Of a DNA stretch of 64,000 nt, positions 34,182 through 44,282 are shown in pieces. The DNA is taken from positions 62,001-126,000 of the forward strand of contig JASGJK010000031.1 of assembly GCA_049840795.1 (NCBI GenBank), read 5' to 3'. The translations under genes and the position numbers were made by a program. Origin of the DNA: UPXZ01 sp049840795. GTDB lineage: Bacteria > Bacteroidota > Bacteroidia > Bacteroidales > Paludibacteraceae. Numbering within the stretch: the first letter of the stretch is position 1; the number at the start of each line of letters is the position of its first letter. The notes below the pieces were generated by a model. The model did no database searches. It was not told the origin of the DNA and saw only the letters and a program-made list of their open reading frames with translations.

Positions 34182-36641
34182 ATGAAACTTCAAAAAATTG
34201 CAGAAATACTCTGTGTCGGAGCAAAAAACGTCCCCGATGTGGATATACACTGGTTACTGACCGATAGCCGTTCGCTCTCTTTTCCTTCGGGAACGCTTTT
34301 TTTTGCATTGAAAACCGCTCGAAACAACGGTCATCGTTATATAGCCGAACTCTACCGCCAAAATATTCGCTATTTTGTGGTAAGCGAACTTCGCGATGAT
34401 TATAAAGATATGCCCGATGCTGTTTTTCTTCAGGTCGAAAACACGTTAGATGCACTCCAAAAGCTGGCATCGTTTCACCGTAGTTTGTTCAATGTACCGG
34501 TGATTGGAATCACGGGAAGCAACGGAAAAACGGTGGTAAAAGAATGGCTATATCAATTGCTGAATAAAGATTATCGTATCGTTCGCTCTCCGCGCAGCTA
34601 CAATTCGCAAATAGGTGTCCCTATGTCGGTTTGGGCATTGAGTGCAAGTACGCAGTTGGGAATATTTGAAGCGGGAATTTCGCAAACCGATGAAATGAGT
34701 AAGATTCAACCCATTGTGTGTCCTACCATCGGAGTTTTTACCAACTTGGGTGATGCTCATCAGGAGGGATTTATCAGTTTAAAGCAAAAGTGCGAAGAGA
34801 AACTAAAATTATTCACAGATAGTGACGTTCTGATTTATTGCTCCGACAACAAGTTGGTGGATATTACCGTGCAACAGGCAAAACTCAAAGCCCTGCTTTT
34901 TTCGTGGGGAAATGGTATAGGCGTTACAATGCAGGTTACGAAAATTACTAAATCCAAATTTACCACAACTATTTCGTTAAAATACAATACAACCGATTTT
35001 AAGATAGAAATACCTTTTACCGACGAGGCTTCTATCGAAAATGCGTTACAGTGCGTTGCGGTGATGCTTTATCTTGAAGTGAAAGCAAGTGTGATAGCCG
35101 AACGCCTAAAAGAACTTGAACCGGTAGCTATGCGGTTAGAAGTGAAGGATGGTATCCGTGGTTGTTTAATAATTAACGATACTTACAATTCGGATCTCAA
35201 CTCGCTAAATATAGCTCTTAACTTTCTGAATCAGCAATCAACCTCCGGCAACCTGTTGCGTACGTTGATTTTATCCGATATTTTTCAAAGTGGATTTAGT
35301 TCCGATGAGTTGTACAAAACCGTTGCGGAATTAGTTGAAACCAAACATATCCACCGTTTTATTGGCGTTGGTACCGATATTTCAAAATACAGAGAGAAGT
35401 TTCAGACGGAAGAAAGATATTTCTTTACACAAACTGATGATTTACTGAAATCACCTTTGATGCACGAGTTTCAACACGAAGTTATATTGTTGAAAGGGGC
35501 TCGTTCGTTTCATTTTGAAGATGTACTGACAAGGTTAGAATCAATTGTGCACGAAACCACATTGGATGTTGATTTGAATGCCTTGGTAAGTAATCTGAAT
35601 TATTTTCGCTCCAAACTACGTCTCGAAACCAAAGTGATGTGTATGGTAAAGGCTTTTGCCTACGGAAGCGGCGCGGTTGAAGTGGCGCGTACGTTGCAAC
35701 ATCATCGTGTAGATTATCTGGCTGTGGCGGTAGCCGATGAAGGCGCTGAACTTCGTCGCGAAGATATACGACTGCCGATTGTGGTGATGAATCCCGAAAA
35801 GGCGGCGTTTGGAACCATTTTTGAGTATAAATTAGAACCTGAAATTTACAGTTTTCGCCTGCTGGATTTATTTATAAAAGAAGCTGAGCAACTGGGTATC
35901 ACAGACTTTCCCATTCATATAAAAATAGACAGCGGAATGCACCGGTTGGGTTTTGAAGAGAAAGACATACCTGCACTTATTGACAAACTGCAACATCAGA
36001 ATCAGGTGAAAGCGCGCTCTGTTTTTTCGCATTTGGCAGGAGCTGACTCAAGTAGCTTTGATGACTTTACACACCAGCAGATGAATACGTTTAGCCGGTG
36101 TGCCGATGCTATTTCGGCGCCATTTCAGCATCGTATTTTACGCCATATTCTAAATTCAGCCGGTATTGAGCGTTTTGCCGAAAGTCAGTTTGATATGGTG
36201 CGTTTAGGCATAGGACATTACGGTGTAAGCGCTCTTCCTGAAGTAAAACTTGATACGGTGTGCACGTTGAAAACCGTTGTACTTCAAATAAAGGAGGTGA
36301 AAGCCGGTGAAACAGTCGGTTATAGCCGAAAAGGAAAGATAACCCGTGATAGCCGCATTGGAGTTATTCCGGTAGGTTACGCCGATGGTTTCGACCGTCA
36401 TTTGGGCAACGGAGCGGGAGAGGTATGGGTCAACGGACACCGCGCAAAAACCGTAGGCAATGTTTGTATGGATTTGGTTATGATTGATTTAACCGATATT
36501 CCGGCAAATGAAGGAGATTCGGTGGAAATCTTCGGAAAAAATATTACGATTGACGAATTAGCCGAGAAACTCAATACCATTCCTTATGAAATTTTGACCA
36601 GTGTCTCAAGAAGAGTGAAACGGGTTTATTTTGTGAATTAA
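34182..36641 (+). CDS. Bifunctional UDP-MurNAc-tripeptide--D-Ala-D-Ala ligase / alanine racemase
   Basis: An 819-residue fusion typical of Bacteroidetes, joining two steps of peptidoglycan precursor synthesis. Residues about 1-455 are MurF: IAEILCVGAKNVPDVDIHWL, P-loop VIGITGSNGKTVVKEW (about 108-122), NSQIGVPMSVWAL, and INDTYNSDLNSLNIAL. Residues about 460-819 are alanine racemase: DLNALVSNLNYFRSKL, VMCMVKAFAYGSGAVEVART with the PLP lysine at about residue 490, IKIDSGMHRLGF, GIGHYGVSALP, and GYADGFDRHLGNGAGEVWVN. Racemase makes D-Ala, while the ligase consumes the D-Ala-D-Ala dipeptide. All catalytic landmarks I looked for are present. Confidence 0.93.
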   Translation: MKLQKIAEILCVGAKNVPDVDIHWLLTDSRSLSFPSGTLFFALKTARNNGHRYIAELYRQNIRYFVVSELRDDYKDMPDAVFLQVENTLDALQKLASFHRSLFNVPVIGITGSNGKTVVKEWLYQLLNKDYRIVRSPRSYNSQIGVPMSVWALSASTQLGIFEAGISQTDEMSKIQPIVCPTIGVFTNLGDAHQEGFISLKQKCEEKLKLFTDSDVLIYCSDNKLVDITVQQAKLKALLFSWGNGIGVTMQVTKITKSKFTTTISLKYNTTDFKIEIPFTDEASIENALQCVAVMLYLEVKASVIAERLKELEPVAMRLEVKDGIRGCLIINDTYNSDLNSLNIALNFLNQQSTSGNLLRTLILSDIFQSGFSSDELYKTVAELVETKHIHRFIGVGTDISKYREKFQTEERYFFTQTDDLLKSPLMHEFQHEVILLKGARSFHFEDVLTRLESIVHETTLDVDLNALVSNLNYFRSKLRLETKVMCMVKAFAYGSGAVEVARTLQHHRVDYLAVAVADEGAELRREDIRLPIVVMNPEKAAFGTIFEYKLEPEIYSFRLLDLFIKEAEQLGITDFPIHIKIDSGMHRLGFEEKDIPALIDKLQHQNQVKARSVFSHLAGADSSSFDDFTHQQMNTFSRCADAISAPFQHRILRHILNSAGIERFAESQFDMVRLGIGHYGVSALPEVKLDTVCTLKTVVLQIKEVKAGETVGYSRKGKITRDSRIGVIPVGYADGFDRHLGNGAGEVWVNGHRAKTVGNVCMDLVMIDLTDIPANEGDSVEIFGKNITIDELAEKLNTIPYEILTSVSRRVKRVYFVN

Positions 36642-36725
36642 AAAAGTGCTCGTTTCGGGATATGCGATTTCTAATCGCATAAAGAATCAAAGAAGTATCA
36701 ACGGTTGGAAACTGTTGCTCTCAAT

Positions 36726-37481
36726 ATGATTATAACAAAAATTGAAAATATAAATATAGCAGAAAAACTGTTGAAATCGACTTTTTATCTGGCATCGAGC
36801 TTAGATAAGAAGTTTGGCGCGGTGACTTTTTCACCTGAAATCGAGAAAGAGGAATTAATTTCTTTGTTTAACAAACTGAATGTCTCCCCCGAGAATATCT
36901 TTATTTTATCAGAAAAAGAAATTTCACTGACTGAATTTTGTGAGCGTGAAGAGGTCTCGTTTTTGCTGATTCAGTTACTCGGAAATTCCCGTAAGACAGT
37001 TCAAAAAGAGTTGAATAAATGCCGTGAATTACGTATCCCTTATCTCTTTTTTAAAAATGAATTTAGTGTTTTAAGGTTAAAAAGGGCGCTTGTCCCGGTT
37101 GGTTTTTTGATGGAAGAATACGAGAAAGCGCAATTTGCATCCGCCTTTGGGCGATTTTGCGACACACAAATTACTCTTTTGCAAGCAAACGACTACGGCT
37201 CAAAAGCGGCAACAACCGTTGGGAAAATGAAAGACCTTTTTGATAAATTTTCTCTAAAATATCAAGTAGAAAAAGGCAACGAAGATAGTTTCAAAATAGA
37301 TAACGAGGCAATGTTAAAGTCACAGCAAGAAGGTTTTGATATATTGATTGTTTCTGCGTCAAGAGAATATGGATTAGACGATGTGATTTTCGGACCGAAA
37401 GAGTTGCATCTTGTCCGAAAATCAACAGTCCCTTTGCTGATTGTAAATCCGAGAGACGATTTATATACCTTGTGCGATTAG
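36726..37481 (+). CDS. Universal stress protein family, tandem Usp-like domains
   Basis: 251 residues from the ATG at 36726 (MIITKIENINIAEKLLKS). Two halves of about 120 residues each have a Rossmann-like beta-alpha pattern: the first reads FGAVTFSPEIEKEELISL to SFLLIQLLGN, the second ALVPVGFLMEEYEKAQFASA, through ITLLQAND, to FDILIVSASREYGLDDVIFG, PKELHLVRKSTVPLLIVNP. The closing S(T)VPLLIVNPR is the standard Usp ending. The ATP-binding G-2x-G-9x-G(S/T) motif is weak (SREYGLDDVIFGPKE), so nucleotide binding is uncertain. It lies 85 bases after murF-alr on the same strand. Confidence 0.72.
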   Translation: MIITKIENINIAEKLLKSTFYLASSLDKKFGAVTFSPEIEKEELISLFNKLNVSPENIFILSEKEISLTEFCEREEVSFLLIQLLGNSRKTVQKELNKCRELRIPYLFFKNEFSVLRLKRALVPVGFLMEEYEKAQFASAFGRFCDTQITLLQANDYGSKAATTVGKMKDLFDKFSLKYQVEKGNEDSFKIDNEAMLKSQQEGFDILIVSASREYGLDDVIFGPKELHLVRKSTVPLLIVNPRDDLYTLCD

Positions 37482-37561
37482 GGAATGAAGCCGGTTTCTG
37501 TGAGCTGAAACGATTTTGAGATTATAACTAAATTTATTTTCAAAGCCAAAAGAAAAATCAT

Positions 37562-37569
37562 ATCTTTGC
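37562..37569 (+). promoter_or_regulatory. -7 promoter box for the divIC gene
   Basis: TATCTTTG matches TAnnTTTG, 25 bases before the ATG at 37595. Confidence 0.5.
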
Positions 37570-37594
37570 GAAAGACAAAATAGATAAGACGACA

Positions 37595-37915
37595 ATGAAA
37601 TTCTCACGAGACATTTTTCAGAAAGTGCCAAAGATGCTGTTGAATAAGTATTTGATAGTGATAGCGGTTTTTTTTGTCTTTCTCACTTTTTTTGATCACA
37701 ATAATCTTATAACTCGTTGGAAAACAGGAGATAAAATCAATGAGATGAAAAAAGAAATAGATTATTATCAAACAGAGATAGATAACAACAAGAAAAAAAT
37801 GGTGGAAATGCGTAGTAGCAGCGAAACCCTCGAAAAATATGCTCGTGAGGAATATAATTTAAAAAAAGATAGCGAGGACATTTATATAATACACGAAGAG
37901 GATGAAAAAAAATAA
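37595..37915 (+). CDS. Septum formation initiator DivIC/FtsB-like protein
   Basis: A 106-residue bitopic membrane protein of the divisome. A short cytoplasmic N-terminus (MKFSRDIFQKVPKMLLNKYL) leads to one membrane segment (IVIAVFFVFLTFF, with DHNNLITRW after it), then a coiled coil (KINEMKKEIDYYQTEIDNNK KKMVEM), and the Tyr-containing motif EKYARE EYNLKKDSEDIYII characteristic of FtsB/DivIC. It links FtsL and FtsQ-like partners at the septum. Its 3' end overlaps the next gene by 14 bases. Confidence 0.87.
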   Translation: MKFSRDIFQKVPKMLLNKYLIVIAVFFVFLTFFDHNNLITRWKTGDKINEMKKEIDYYQTEIDNNKKKMVEMRSSSETLEKYAREEYNLKKDSEDIYIIHEEDEKK

Positions 37916-38225
37916 TCTGTCGATACTTCAGTTTGTGGGAAGTTTATTGGTTTTGATGGGAGCCGTGTTGAAGTTTGTCGAGCTTAATTTTGCAGACTAT
38001 GTGTTTTCCGGCGGTGTGGTGATTCTATTTATGGCGCATATTTTTCTTATGTCAACATCCAAAAACGAAGAACTACGTGTGCAGCGCGCTCACAGATTAA
38101 TGCTTTTAGCCACTTTTTTATTAGGCGCTGCGGCTTACTTTATGTTTACCGGAAAATTATCTTGGATACCATTCGTGCTGGCGTATGCTGTAATATCATT
38201 GTATCTTTCCTTTCGGATAAAATAG
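37902..38225 (+). CDS. Small membrane protein of unknown function, coupled to divIC
   Basis: A 107-residue protein, four likely membrane helices (ILQFVGSLLVLMGAVLKFVE, FSGGVVILFMAHIFLM, LMLLATFLLGAAAYFMF, WIPFVLAYAVISLYLSF). It starts inside divIC with a 14-base overlap, so it is translationally coupled and probably co-expressed with it. I do not recognise a named family; such small membrane proteins follow divIC in other Bacteroidetes, but a role in division is only guilt by association. Confidence 0.75.
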   Translation: MKKNNLSILQFVGSLLVLMGAVLKFVELNFADYVFSGGVVILFMAHIFLMSTSKNEELRVQRAHRLMLLATFLLGAAAYFMFTGKLSWIPFVLAYAVISLYLSFRIK

Positions 38226-38263
38226 CGCTGTCTCTTTTCTTTTGTTCACTCCGTCTTGTTTCT

Positions 38264-39541
38264 TTATTCGTAAAGAAGCGCAAGCATCAGGCTGTAAAAA
38301 TGACGTTTGTTCCATTCGTTAAGGTGCATTTGTGGTGTAGAGGGTTTTGCTAAGCCGGTTTTTCTGTCGTTTGGTAGCGAAATCAATGTTTCTACGGTAT
38401 TAACCGAACATGGATATTTCATTTGATTGAATTTTTGTACTAACCGGATAGAATCGGGAGGAGCAAGTCGCCCGAGCAAAGGGTTGTATATAAATCCGGC
38501 AGCAATTTCTGCCGCAAAATCGGTAATGGAGCCATCTGTGCCATTTCCGGTTTCTTCATCGTCAAGTTCCAATAAGCGGTATCCGGAATATGTTCTGATA
38601 AGTCTTCCGGATTTGAAACACAGCTCATTAAATGCATCCGACAAATGTGGTTTGCCGGCATACACAATGCTTCCTGCCGAATGAAAATCAACAAAACGAA
38701 CAGCCGTAGGTATATATTTGATTAAAAAGTTCATCGCAATTTTAGTCTCATTTTCACTTCCGAGCGAATCTCCCGAGAAATAGAGCGACGATCGTTCTTT
38801 ACGAATTAAACTATGTCTTTCTTTTTGATTTTCCCAAAGCAAAGCGGCACTGTACGTTGGAAAGTTGCGATTTAAATCTACCCCTCTGGCGTTTGATTTC
38901 CCTTGCTTAACTCTGCTATCGGGTAAGTTCGCGATAAAAAGCGCTTTATTATTAATAGCCGAATTGCCGAGAATGGCGGCATTGTATCCGTCGGGGTTTA
39001 CACAAGGTAGTATGACCAGTTTTACTTTTGAAAGAATATCTTTAATATCCAGAGACCCATTTTCGTAGTCTGAAACAATCCTGATAGCAAAATTCAACAT
39101 AAATTGCGGATTTGCAACCTCTCGTGCATGAACTCCCGCGGTGAAAATCACCGTTTTGGATCCGTTTCCTATTTCCAAACAATACACTTCCCTTCCATCT
39201 TCCGTTTTTATCGAAGCCGAATATGCTTTTACAACAGCCGAGTTAGCGAGAAAGCGTATTGTCCGATCAAAATCGGAATAAACAAGTTGTTGCTCAAGCA
39301 TAGGTTCAATGTACACCCAATGTGGAAAGTTGTTTTTTACGGGTAACCATTGTATGGCGCAAGCATCTAAAAAATGCTCTCGGTTCAGACCGTTGATATA
39401 TGTTTTTTTTGTACCAGGATAATACGTAGAGTCGTTTGTGATGTTTAAACTTACTGTTTGACTAATAGCGTAAAGGCTCAAACTACAAAAAACGGATAAA
39501 AAAAATGAGATTTTGAAGTGATATTTGTTTGATTTGCTCAT
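38264..39541 (-). CDS. Secreted M14 zinc carboxypeptidase
   Basis: A 425-residue secreted metallocarboxypeptidase. The start at 39541 (MSKSNKYHFKISFFLSVFCS) gives a signal peptide; the upstream frame lacks one. Zinc ligands are visible: His and Glu in FTAGVHAREVANPQF (HxxE), and a second His in VRFVDFHSAGS. Substrate-binding NPDGYNAAI and ARGVDLNRNFPT match the carboxypeptidase A/T fold. The C-terminal half has ELDDEETGNGTDGSITDFAA, which is family-like for the distal catalytic Glu region. It probably trims peptides or peptidoglycan in the periplasm or outside the cell; the substrate is unknown. It is convergent with the coupled membrane protein. Confidence 0.85.
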   Translation of the reverse strand: MSKSNKYHFKISFFLSVFCSLSLYAISQTVSLNITNDSTYYPGTKKTYINGLNREHFLDACAIQWLPVKNNFPHWVYIEPMLEQQLVYSDFDRTIRFLANSAVVKAYSASIKTEDGREVYCLEIGNGSKTVIFTAGVHAREVANPQFMLNFAIRIVSDYENGSLDIKDILSKVKLVILPCVNPDGYNAAILGNSAINNKALFIANLPDSRVKQGKSNARGVDLNRNFPTYSAALLWENQKERHSLIRKERSSLYFSGDSLGSENETKIAMNFLIKYIPTAVRFVDFHSAGSIVYAGKPHLSDAFNELCFKSGRLIRTYSGYRLLELDDEETGNGTDGSITDFAAEIAAGFIYNPLLGRLAPPDSIRLVQKFNQMKYPCSVNTVETLISLPNDRKTGLAKPSTPQMHLNEWNKRHFYSLMLALLYE

Positions 39542-40355
39542 AACCTTAGTGAAATAATATACAAAATTTAGCTGATTCTTATACGTGCGCATTGGTCAGA
39601 GCACGACATAATCTACATCAAGAAGATAGTTGAAAATAAAATGTGATTTCAAAAGGTGTAGAAACATAAGGTACATCATCCGTATTGAAAGTGATGATAA
39701 AAAAATCTTGTGAAAAACAGTGATGCAAAAATACAAATTTCTCGGAAAGCGACAAGATTAAGATTAGGGTTAGAACCGATTTTTTATTTATTCTGATTTT
39801 TTTTACCTTTTATCTAAATATTTTCATCTGAAAAGGGTATATATTAATAACTAATCTGAAAAAACTTTGATTAGCGAAGAATTAGATAAATTATCTGCAT
39901 ATTTTACAAAAGATAAATTTATTTAATCCGTTCATATTCATATTATGCAGTTTATTCTTAAACTGTTATGAGTATCCTCGCATTTTGTCAACACCCATTT
40001 TGCAAATATTTACCAGAGTAGTTTTCAAATAAGTGTAAAAAAAATTACAAGCTGTTTGTCTAAGCGTTCATAAGCACTTATCGTTGATCCGTTGGGATAT
40101 AGAATAACTTCTACCAATATCTCCGTAACAAAACTGCCAATATCAAACCGATAAAAAGCGATAACTGAGTTTCGTTTTAACAATGCCATTGTCTGTTATA
40201 TTTTCTTAGTGATACCGTTTACAAAAACGGATAAGTATCCATTGATATTATTATTAGTCGAGCGACATGTGTATGCAATTAGTTGATTATCAGTGGATTG
40301 TTAGAGAAGTGTAAATTATGTAAAGAAATCAATACAAATTAAACAAAGTTAGCCG
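39542..40355. other. Gene-free region before the polysaccharide block
   Basis: About 800 bases without a supportable gene on either strand. It is AT-rich with no repeat copy of the kinds seen at 5765-14128. A weak hairpin (GATACCGTTT...AAACGG...GTATC) lies around 40211-40239. It probably holds the regulatory region for the secreted genes that start at 40356. Confidence 0.5.
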
Positions 40356-41576
40356 ATGAAAAAAAAATACGCAATTACAATTTTCTGTATTACCTTATCT
40401 TTCATTGTTCGAAGCTATGCACAACAGTTGCCTTTAGCGAGTACTTCTTCTAATCCTGTGTGGTACTATATTCAAGTGAAAGGAAACGATGACGGACGTA
40501 TGGACTTAGTTTTTACGGCAGAAGGTACGGAAGTGCACGGACGTACAAAACTCGACGGTGTAAACAATCCTTCGATGGTCTCTACTCAACTTTGGCGCTT
40601 TGAAGACGCCGGTGAAAATTATTTTATCATTATTAATAAATCAACCGGTCAGAAGATTGATGTCGCTTATGATGCCTCGCGTTCAATCGGTTACGCAACT
40701 TTGACCGATGTGCCTGCAAGTAAGTTTAAGTTCGTAGAAAATACGAGTACGGAAGGTTATTATTCGATTCAATCGGCAATACCGGCATCCGGTGGCTCTT
40801 CCTCGGAAATTTATCTACATCAGGCAAATAATGGAGGAAATCGCGATTACATCATAATGCTCGTAGGCACAGATTATGGTTTTGGAATCAACTCGGCATT
40901 CAACTTTACGCTTTACAATGATTATACTATCAATTATAGCGATGATACGAATGAGATTTGGTACAACATAACGAGCGCACAAACCGGTGTTACCAATATG
41001 GTTATACGAGATAATTCACAAAACACAAGCGCTATTCATCAGTTATCGGTAGAGCCTCTTCAATCATTACAAACTATTCAACAATGGAAATTAGTGAAGA
41101 ATGGAGTGAATGGGGAAATATATCTCATCAATCGATCAACCGGAAATTATATTCAATCACAATCAGTTGCCGATGAGGCTTATAATATACCTCAATTAGG
41201 TGCGATGAAAGGGGCTTATACACTGACGTATCTCGGTCAGGGTCAATACCTAATTTCAAGTGTTGAAGAGGATGCCGTTATCCGCTATCTCCACCTCTCG
41301 TCCGACGAGACTATTCCACAGGAATATGATGCTAAAAATGCGAAAGATTCTGGTTTTGCATGGTTATTTTTGAAAGTACAAGATGGTACGGATGTGCACA
41401 CGAGTGATGCAACTGATTTGAAAATAAGTGTAATAAACAGCAGAATTGTTGTGAATACCGATGAATATACGGTTAGGACCGTGACTGGTACATTGATAAG
41501 AAGGAACGCCGCATTACAAGCTGGTGTTTACTTGGTTAGCACCAAGGAAAAAACGGTTAAAGTTTTAGTGAAATAA
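40356..41576 (+). CDS. Secreted T9SS cargo with beta-trefoil-like repeats
   Basis: A 406-residue protein with a signal peptide (MKKKYAITIFCITLSFIVRS). Residues about 30-360 contain repeats resembling ricin-type trefoils: VWYYIQVKGNDDGRMDLVFT, STQLWRFEDAGENYFIIINK, TGQKIDV, then EIWYNITSAQTGVTNMVIRD and TIQQWKLVKNGVNGEIYLIN, each with a W-K/R-F and a YFIIINKSTGQ-like unit. The last 70 residues (about 345-406) are a T9SS type A sorting domain (DLKISVINSRIVVNTDEYTV, LQAGVYLVSTKEKTVKVLVK). So it is exported through the outer membrane and probably binds a carbohydrate; no catalytic residues are evident. Confidence 0.75.
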   Translation: MKKKYAITIFCITLSFIVRSYAQQLPLASTSSNPVWYYIQVKGNDDGRMDLVFTAEGTEVHGRTKLDGVNNPSMVSTQLWRFEDAGENYFIIINKSTGQKIDVAYDASRSIGYATLTDVPASKFKFVENTSTEGYYSIQSAIPASGGSSSEIYLHQANNGGNRDYIIMLVGTDYGFGINSAFNFTLYNDYTINYSDDTNEIWYNITSAQTGVTNMVIRDNSQNTSAIHQLSVEPLQSLQTIQQWKLVKNGVNGEIYLINRSTGNYIQSQSVADEAYNIPQLGAMKGAYTLTYLGQGQYLISSVEEDAVIRYLHLSSDETIPQEYDAKNAKDSGFAWLFLKVQDGTDVHTSDATDLKISVINSRIVVNTDEYTVRTVTGTLIRRNAALQAGVYLVSTKEKTVKVLVK

Positions 41577-41637
41577 AAAAGCGAGTGAAATATCAATGAT
41601 TAAAAACATTTGCATAATTGTAAAAACGAATAAGAAC

Positions 41638-44251
41638 ATGAAGACTATAATTTACTACATAATATTTATCACTTTATTTGTGTTTGAATCGGTAACGGTA
41701 CAAGCACAACAATATTTTGTGTCATCCGTAGCCTCAAAAGGCACTGCTTATCTCAATACTTCAGAAAAATATTGTCTTTTACCAATGTGGAAGCGAGTAA
41801 GATAATAAGTGTCTCATCTAACTTAGTGTTTACACTGAGCGCTGCATCCGCATCGTGGTGCATACCTACTTTACAGGCAAATGATGTGAAAGTACAAGTA
41901 GAAGCCAATACACAACCTGCAACAAGAATCTCAACTTTCAAATTATTTGCCAAAGATAACAAAACACAGACAATCACAGTACAGCAACTCGGTATGAATC
42001 CTTCGGTGATTGTCAAAGAGAAAAACATTTATCTCGAAGACTATAAACGTATATTTACACTGGAAGTTACAGCCAATGTCCTCCCAACAATAGAACTACC
42101 GACTTGGATAAAACCGGTAAACTTCACACCTGTCGTGGGAAGTCAGATATATACCTTTGAAGCAGATGAACTGACTGTTGAATCTACGCGTACGGAAAAT
42201 ATCGTGGTAAAAGTTACCGGTGGCGTTTCGGTAGATGTTCCTATTACACAGAAGTTCAACGGATACGTTAGTTTTGCTGTAATTTCGGATACACATTTTG
42301 GTAATAGCAAAGGCGAAGGACCGATGGTAAAAGTACCCAAAGCTCTAAAAATATTACATCCCATAAGCCGTTGGATGCTATCTTTGTGGTAGGCGACTTG
42401 ACCGACGGCGGAAGCGCAGCGCAATACGGTCAGTTTACGAGCGTATTCGGAGATGCGGCAAACTACATCTATCCGGTAGCTAAAAAGATCTATATGCTTG
42501 GAAATCATGATAATTACTCTTCGCTTCAAAACTATGTCGAAGGCTTACGACCGTTGAATGAAGGGAATGACTATCCGTTTGATCAGTATGTAGTCATTAA
42601 AGGTTATCCATTTATTACAATCAGTCAGCGCGGTAGTCATAATACCGATGCTACCACCGAATCCAACGGAACTGCAAGCTATCCCAAAACTGTACAAGAT
42701 ACATTAGCTGCATGGCTTTCGCGCGCAGCTAAGGAATGTCCCGGAAAACCAATATTCGTATTCACACACGTTCCTGTAAAATATACTTGTTATAGTTCTT
42801 GGCCCGGTGAAGGCGACGGTACCTCTTGGCCTACCTGGAGTATGAAGGTGTTGAATCCTATCCTGAATAAATATCCGCAGGCAGTAGTTTTCGGAGGTCA
42901 CAGCCATTTTCCCCTTGGCGATCCGCGTTCGATACATCAAGGTGTGAATCCGAACTCCGATAAACAAAACTTCTTTACGGGAATCAATACAGGAAGTACC
43001 ACGTATAGCGAAATTAATACTCCTTCAGTGGATATAGGTATTCATCCGGAAAAATACGATTATGTTACCGAAGGTATGATTTTGACAGCACAATCCAACG
43101 GTAATGTGGAGATTCAACGATGGGATACTTACCGAAACGAAGAAATGCACCCCGACAATCGATGGGTTTTGAAAGCGCCACACGATGGCTCGGCTTTTCA
43201 ATATGCCGATAAACGTGATCTTACTGATGTGCCCACAGGATTTGTAAATCCTGTAAGGGATGGATTACCAGCTCCTTTGTTTGCGTCTGCCGCTGTTCTC
43301 ACAATTAGTAATGTTGGAATAAATTCGTGCACGGTAACTTTTCCACAAGCTTCCGACAATGATTATGTTTTTAGGTATTTAATACAAATTAAGAAGAAAG
43401 ACGGAACTGTGGCAAAAGAATATAGAAAATTCTCACAATTTTATCTCAATAGCGCAATGCCTTCCACACTGACAGCTACTTTGGATGGATTAACAGCGAA
43501 TACGGACTATACAGCCGAAGTAACAGCTTATGATTCGTATGATAACACTTCGGCATCCATTATTAGTGCTTCTTTTACGACGCTCGTGGATGACAATCCT
43601 GCAAATCAACCGCCTACGCCACAAGGACAGTGGCTGTTTGACGATACGTCAAATTTATTGAAAGCTACGATTGGTACCTCGCTGGTACCGGTCAAAGACA
43701 ATAGTGGCATCAATCAAACCGAAACAAATATTTCTACTGCCGGGATTGTTGCAGTTACAGGTCCATCGGTGTCTAACGGCGCCATTTCGCTACCAAAAGC
43801 TTACGGGCTTCGTTTAGATCACGGAAACAACAATGCTGTGAACACGTACACGCTGATGTATGATATAAAAGTGCCGCTGACTGAAAACTACTACGCACTA
43901 CTATATACACATAATAATACGGGAGATGCCGACATATTTATTAAAAAAGAGGGTAGTATCGGACTGTCGTCAACAGGATTTGGATATTCCACAGCCGGTG
44001 TAATTAAAGCATCTCAGTGGCATAGGGTGACTTTGGTTGTAACCGATAAAAAACCAAAAATATATGTGGATGGCTCTTTGGTGAGGGTAGAAGCAACTAC
44101 TGCGAACAACAGATGGGCATTGCAGGTAACTTCTACATGGCTTTTTTCAGACAATACCACAGAAGACGGCACAATTGAGGTGGCAGGTTTGTCTTATTGG
44201 GATACGGCGCTTAGTGATGCACAAATTTCGAATCTTGGAAATATACAATAA
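41638..44251 (+). CDS. Secreted metallophosphatase with N-terminal Ig-like and C-terminal LamG-like domains (two frameshifts)
   Basis: Three frames join into about 871 residues if one A is added to the A5 run near 41767-41771 and one to that near 42340-42344. Signal peptide MKTIIYYIIFITLFVFESVT, then repeated Ig-like (BACON-like) strands (VEASKIISVSSNLVFTLSAA, QTITVQQLGMNPSVIVKEKN). The calcineurin-like phosphoesterase is clear: FAVISDTHFGNSKGEG, DAIFVVGDLTDGG, LGNHDNYSSLQNYV, FVFTHVPVKYT, and VFGGHSHFPLGDP. A fibronectin-like segment (TISNVGINSCTVTFPQASDN) precedes a LamG/concanavalin-like end (QWLFDDTSNLLKATIG, QWHRVTLVVTDKKPKIYVDG). It has no T9SS tail. The phosphate substrate is unknown. 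Confidence 0.85.
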
Positions 44252-44282
44252 CTAATTTACTAACTATTAATTTATTTGTCTT

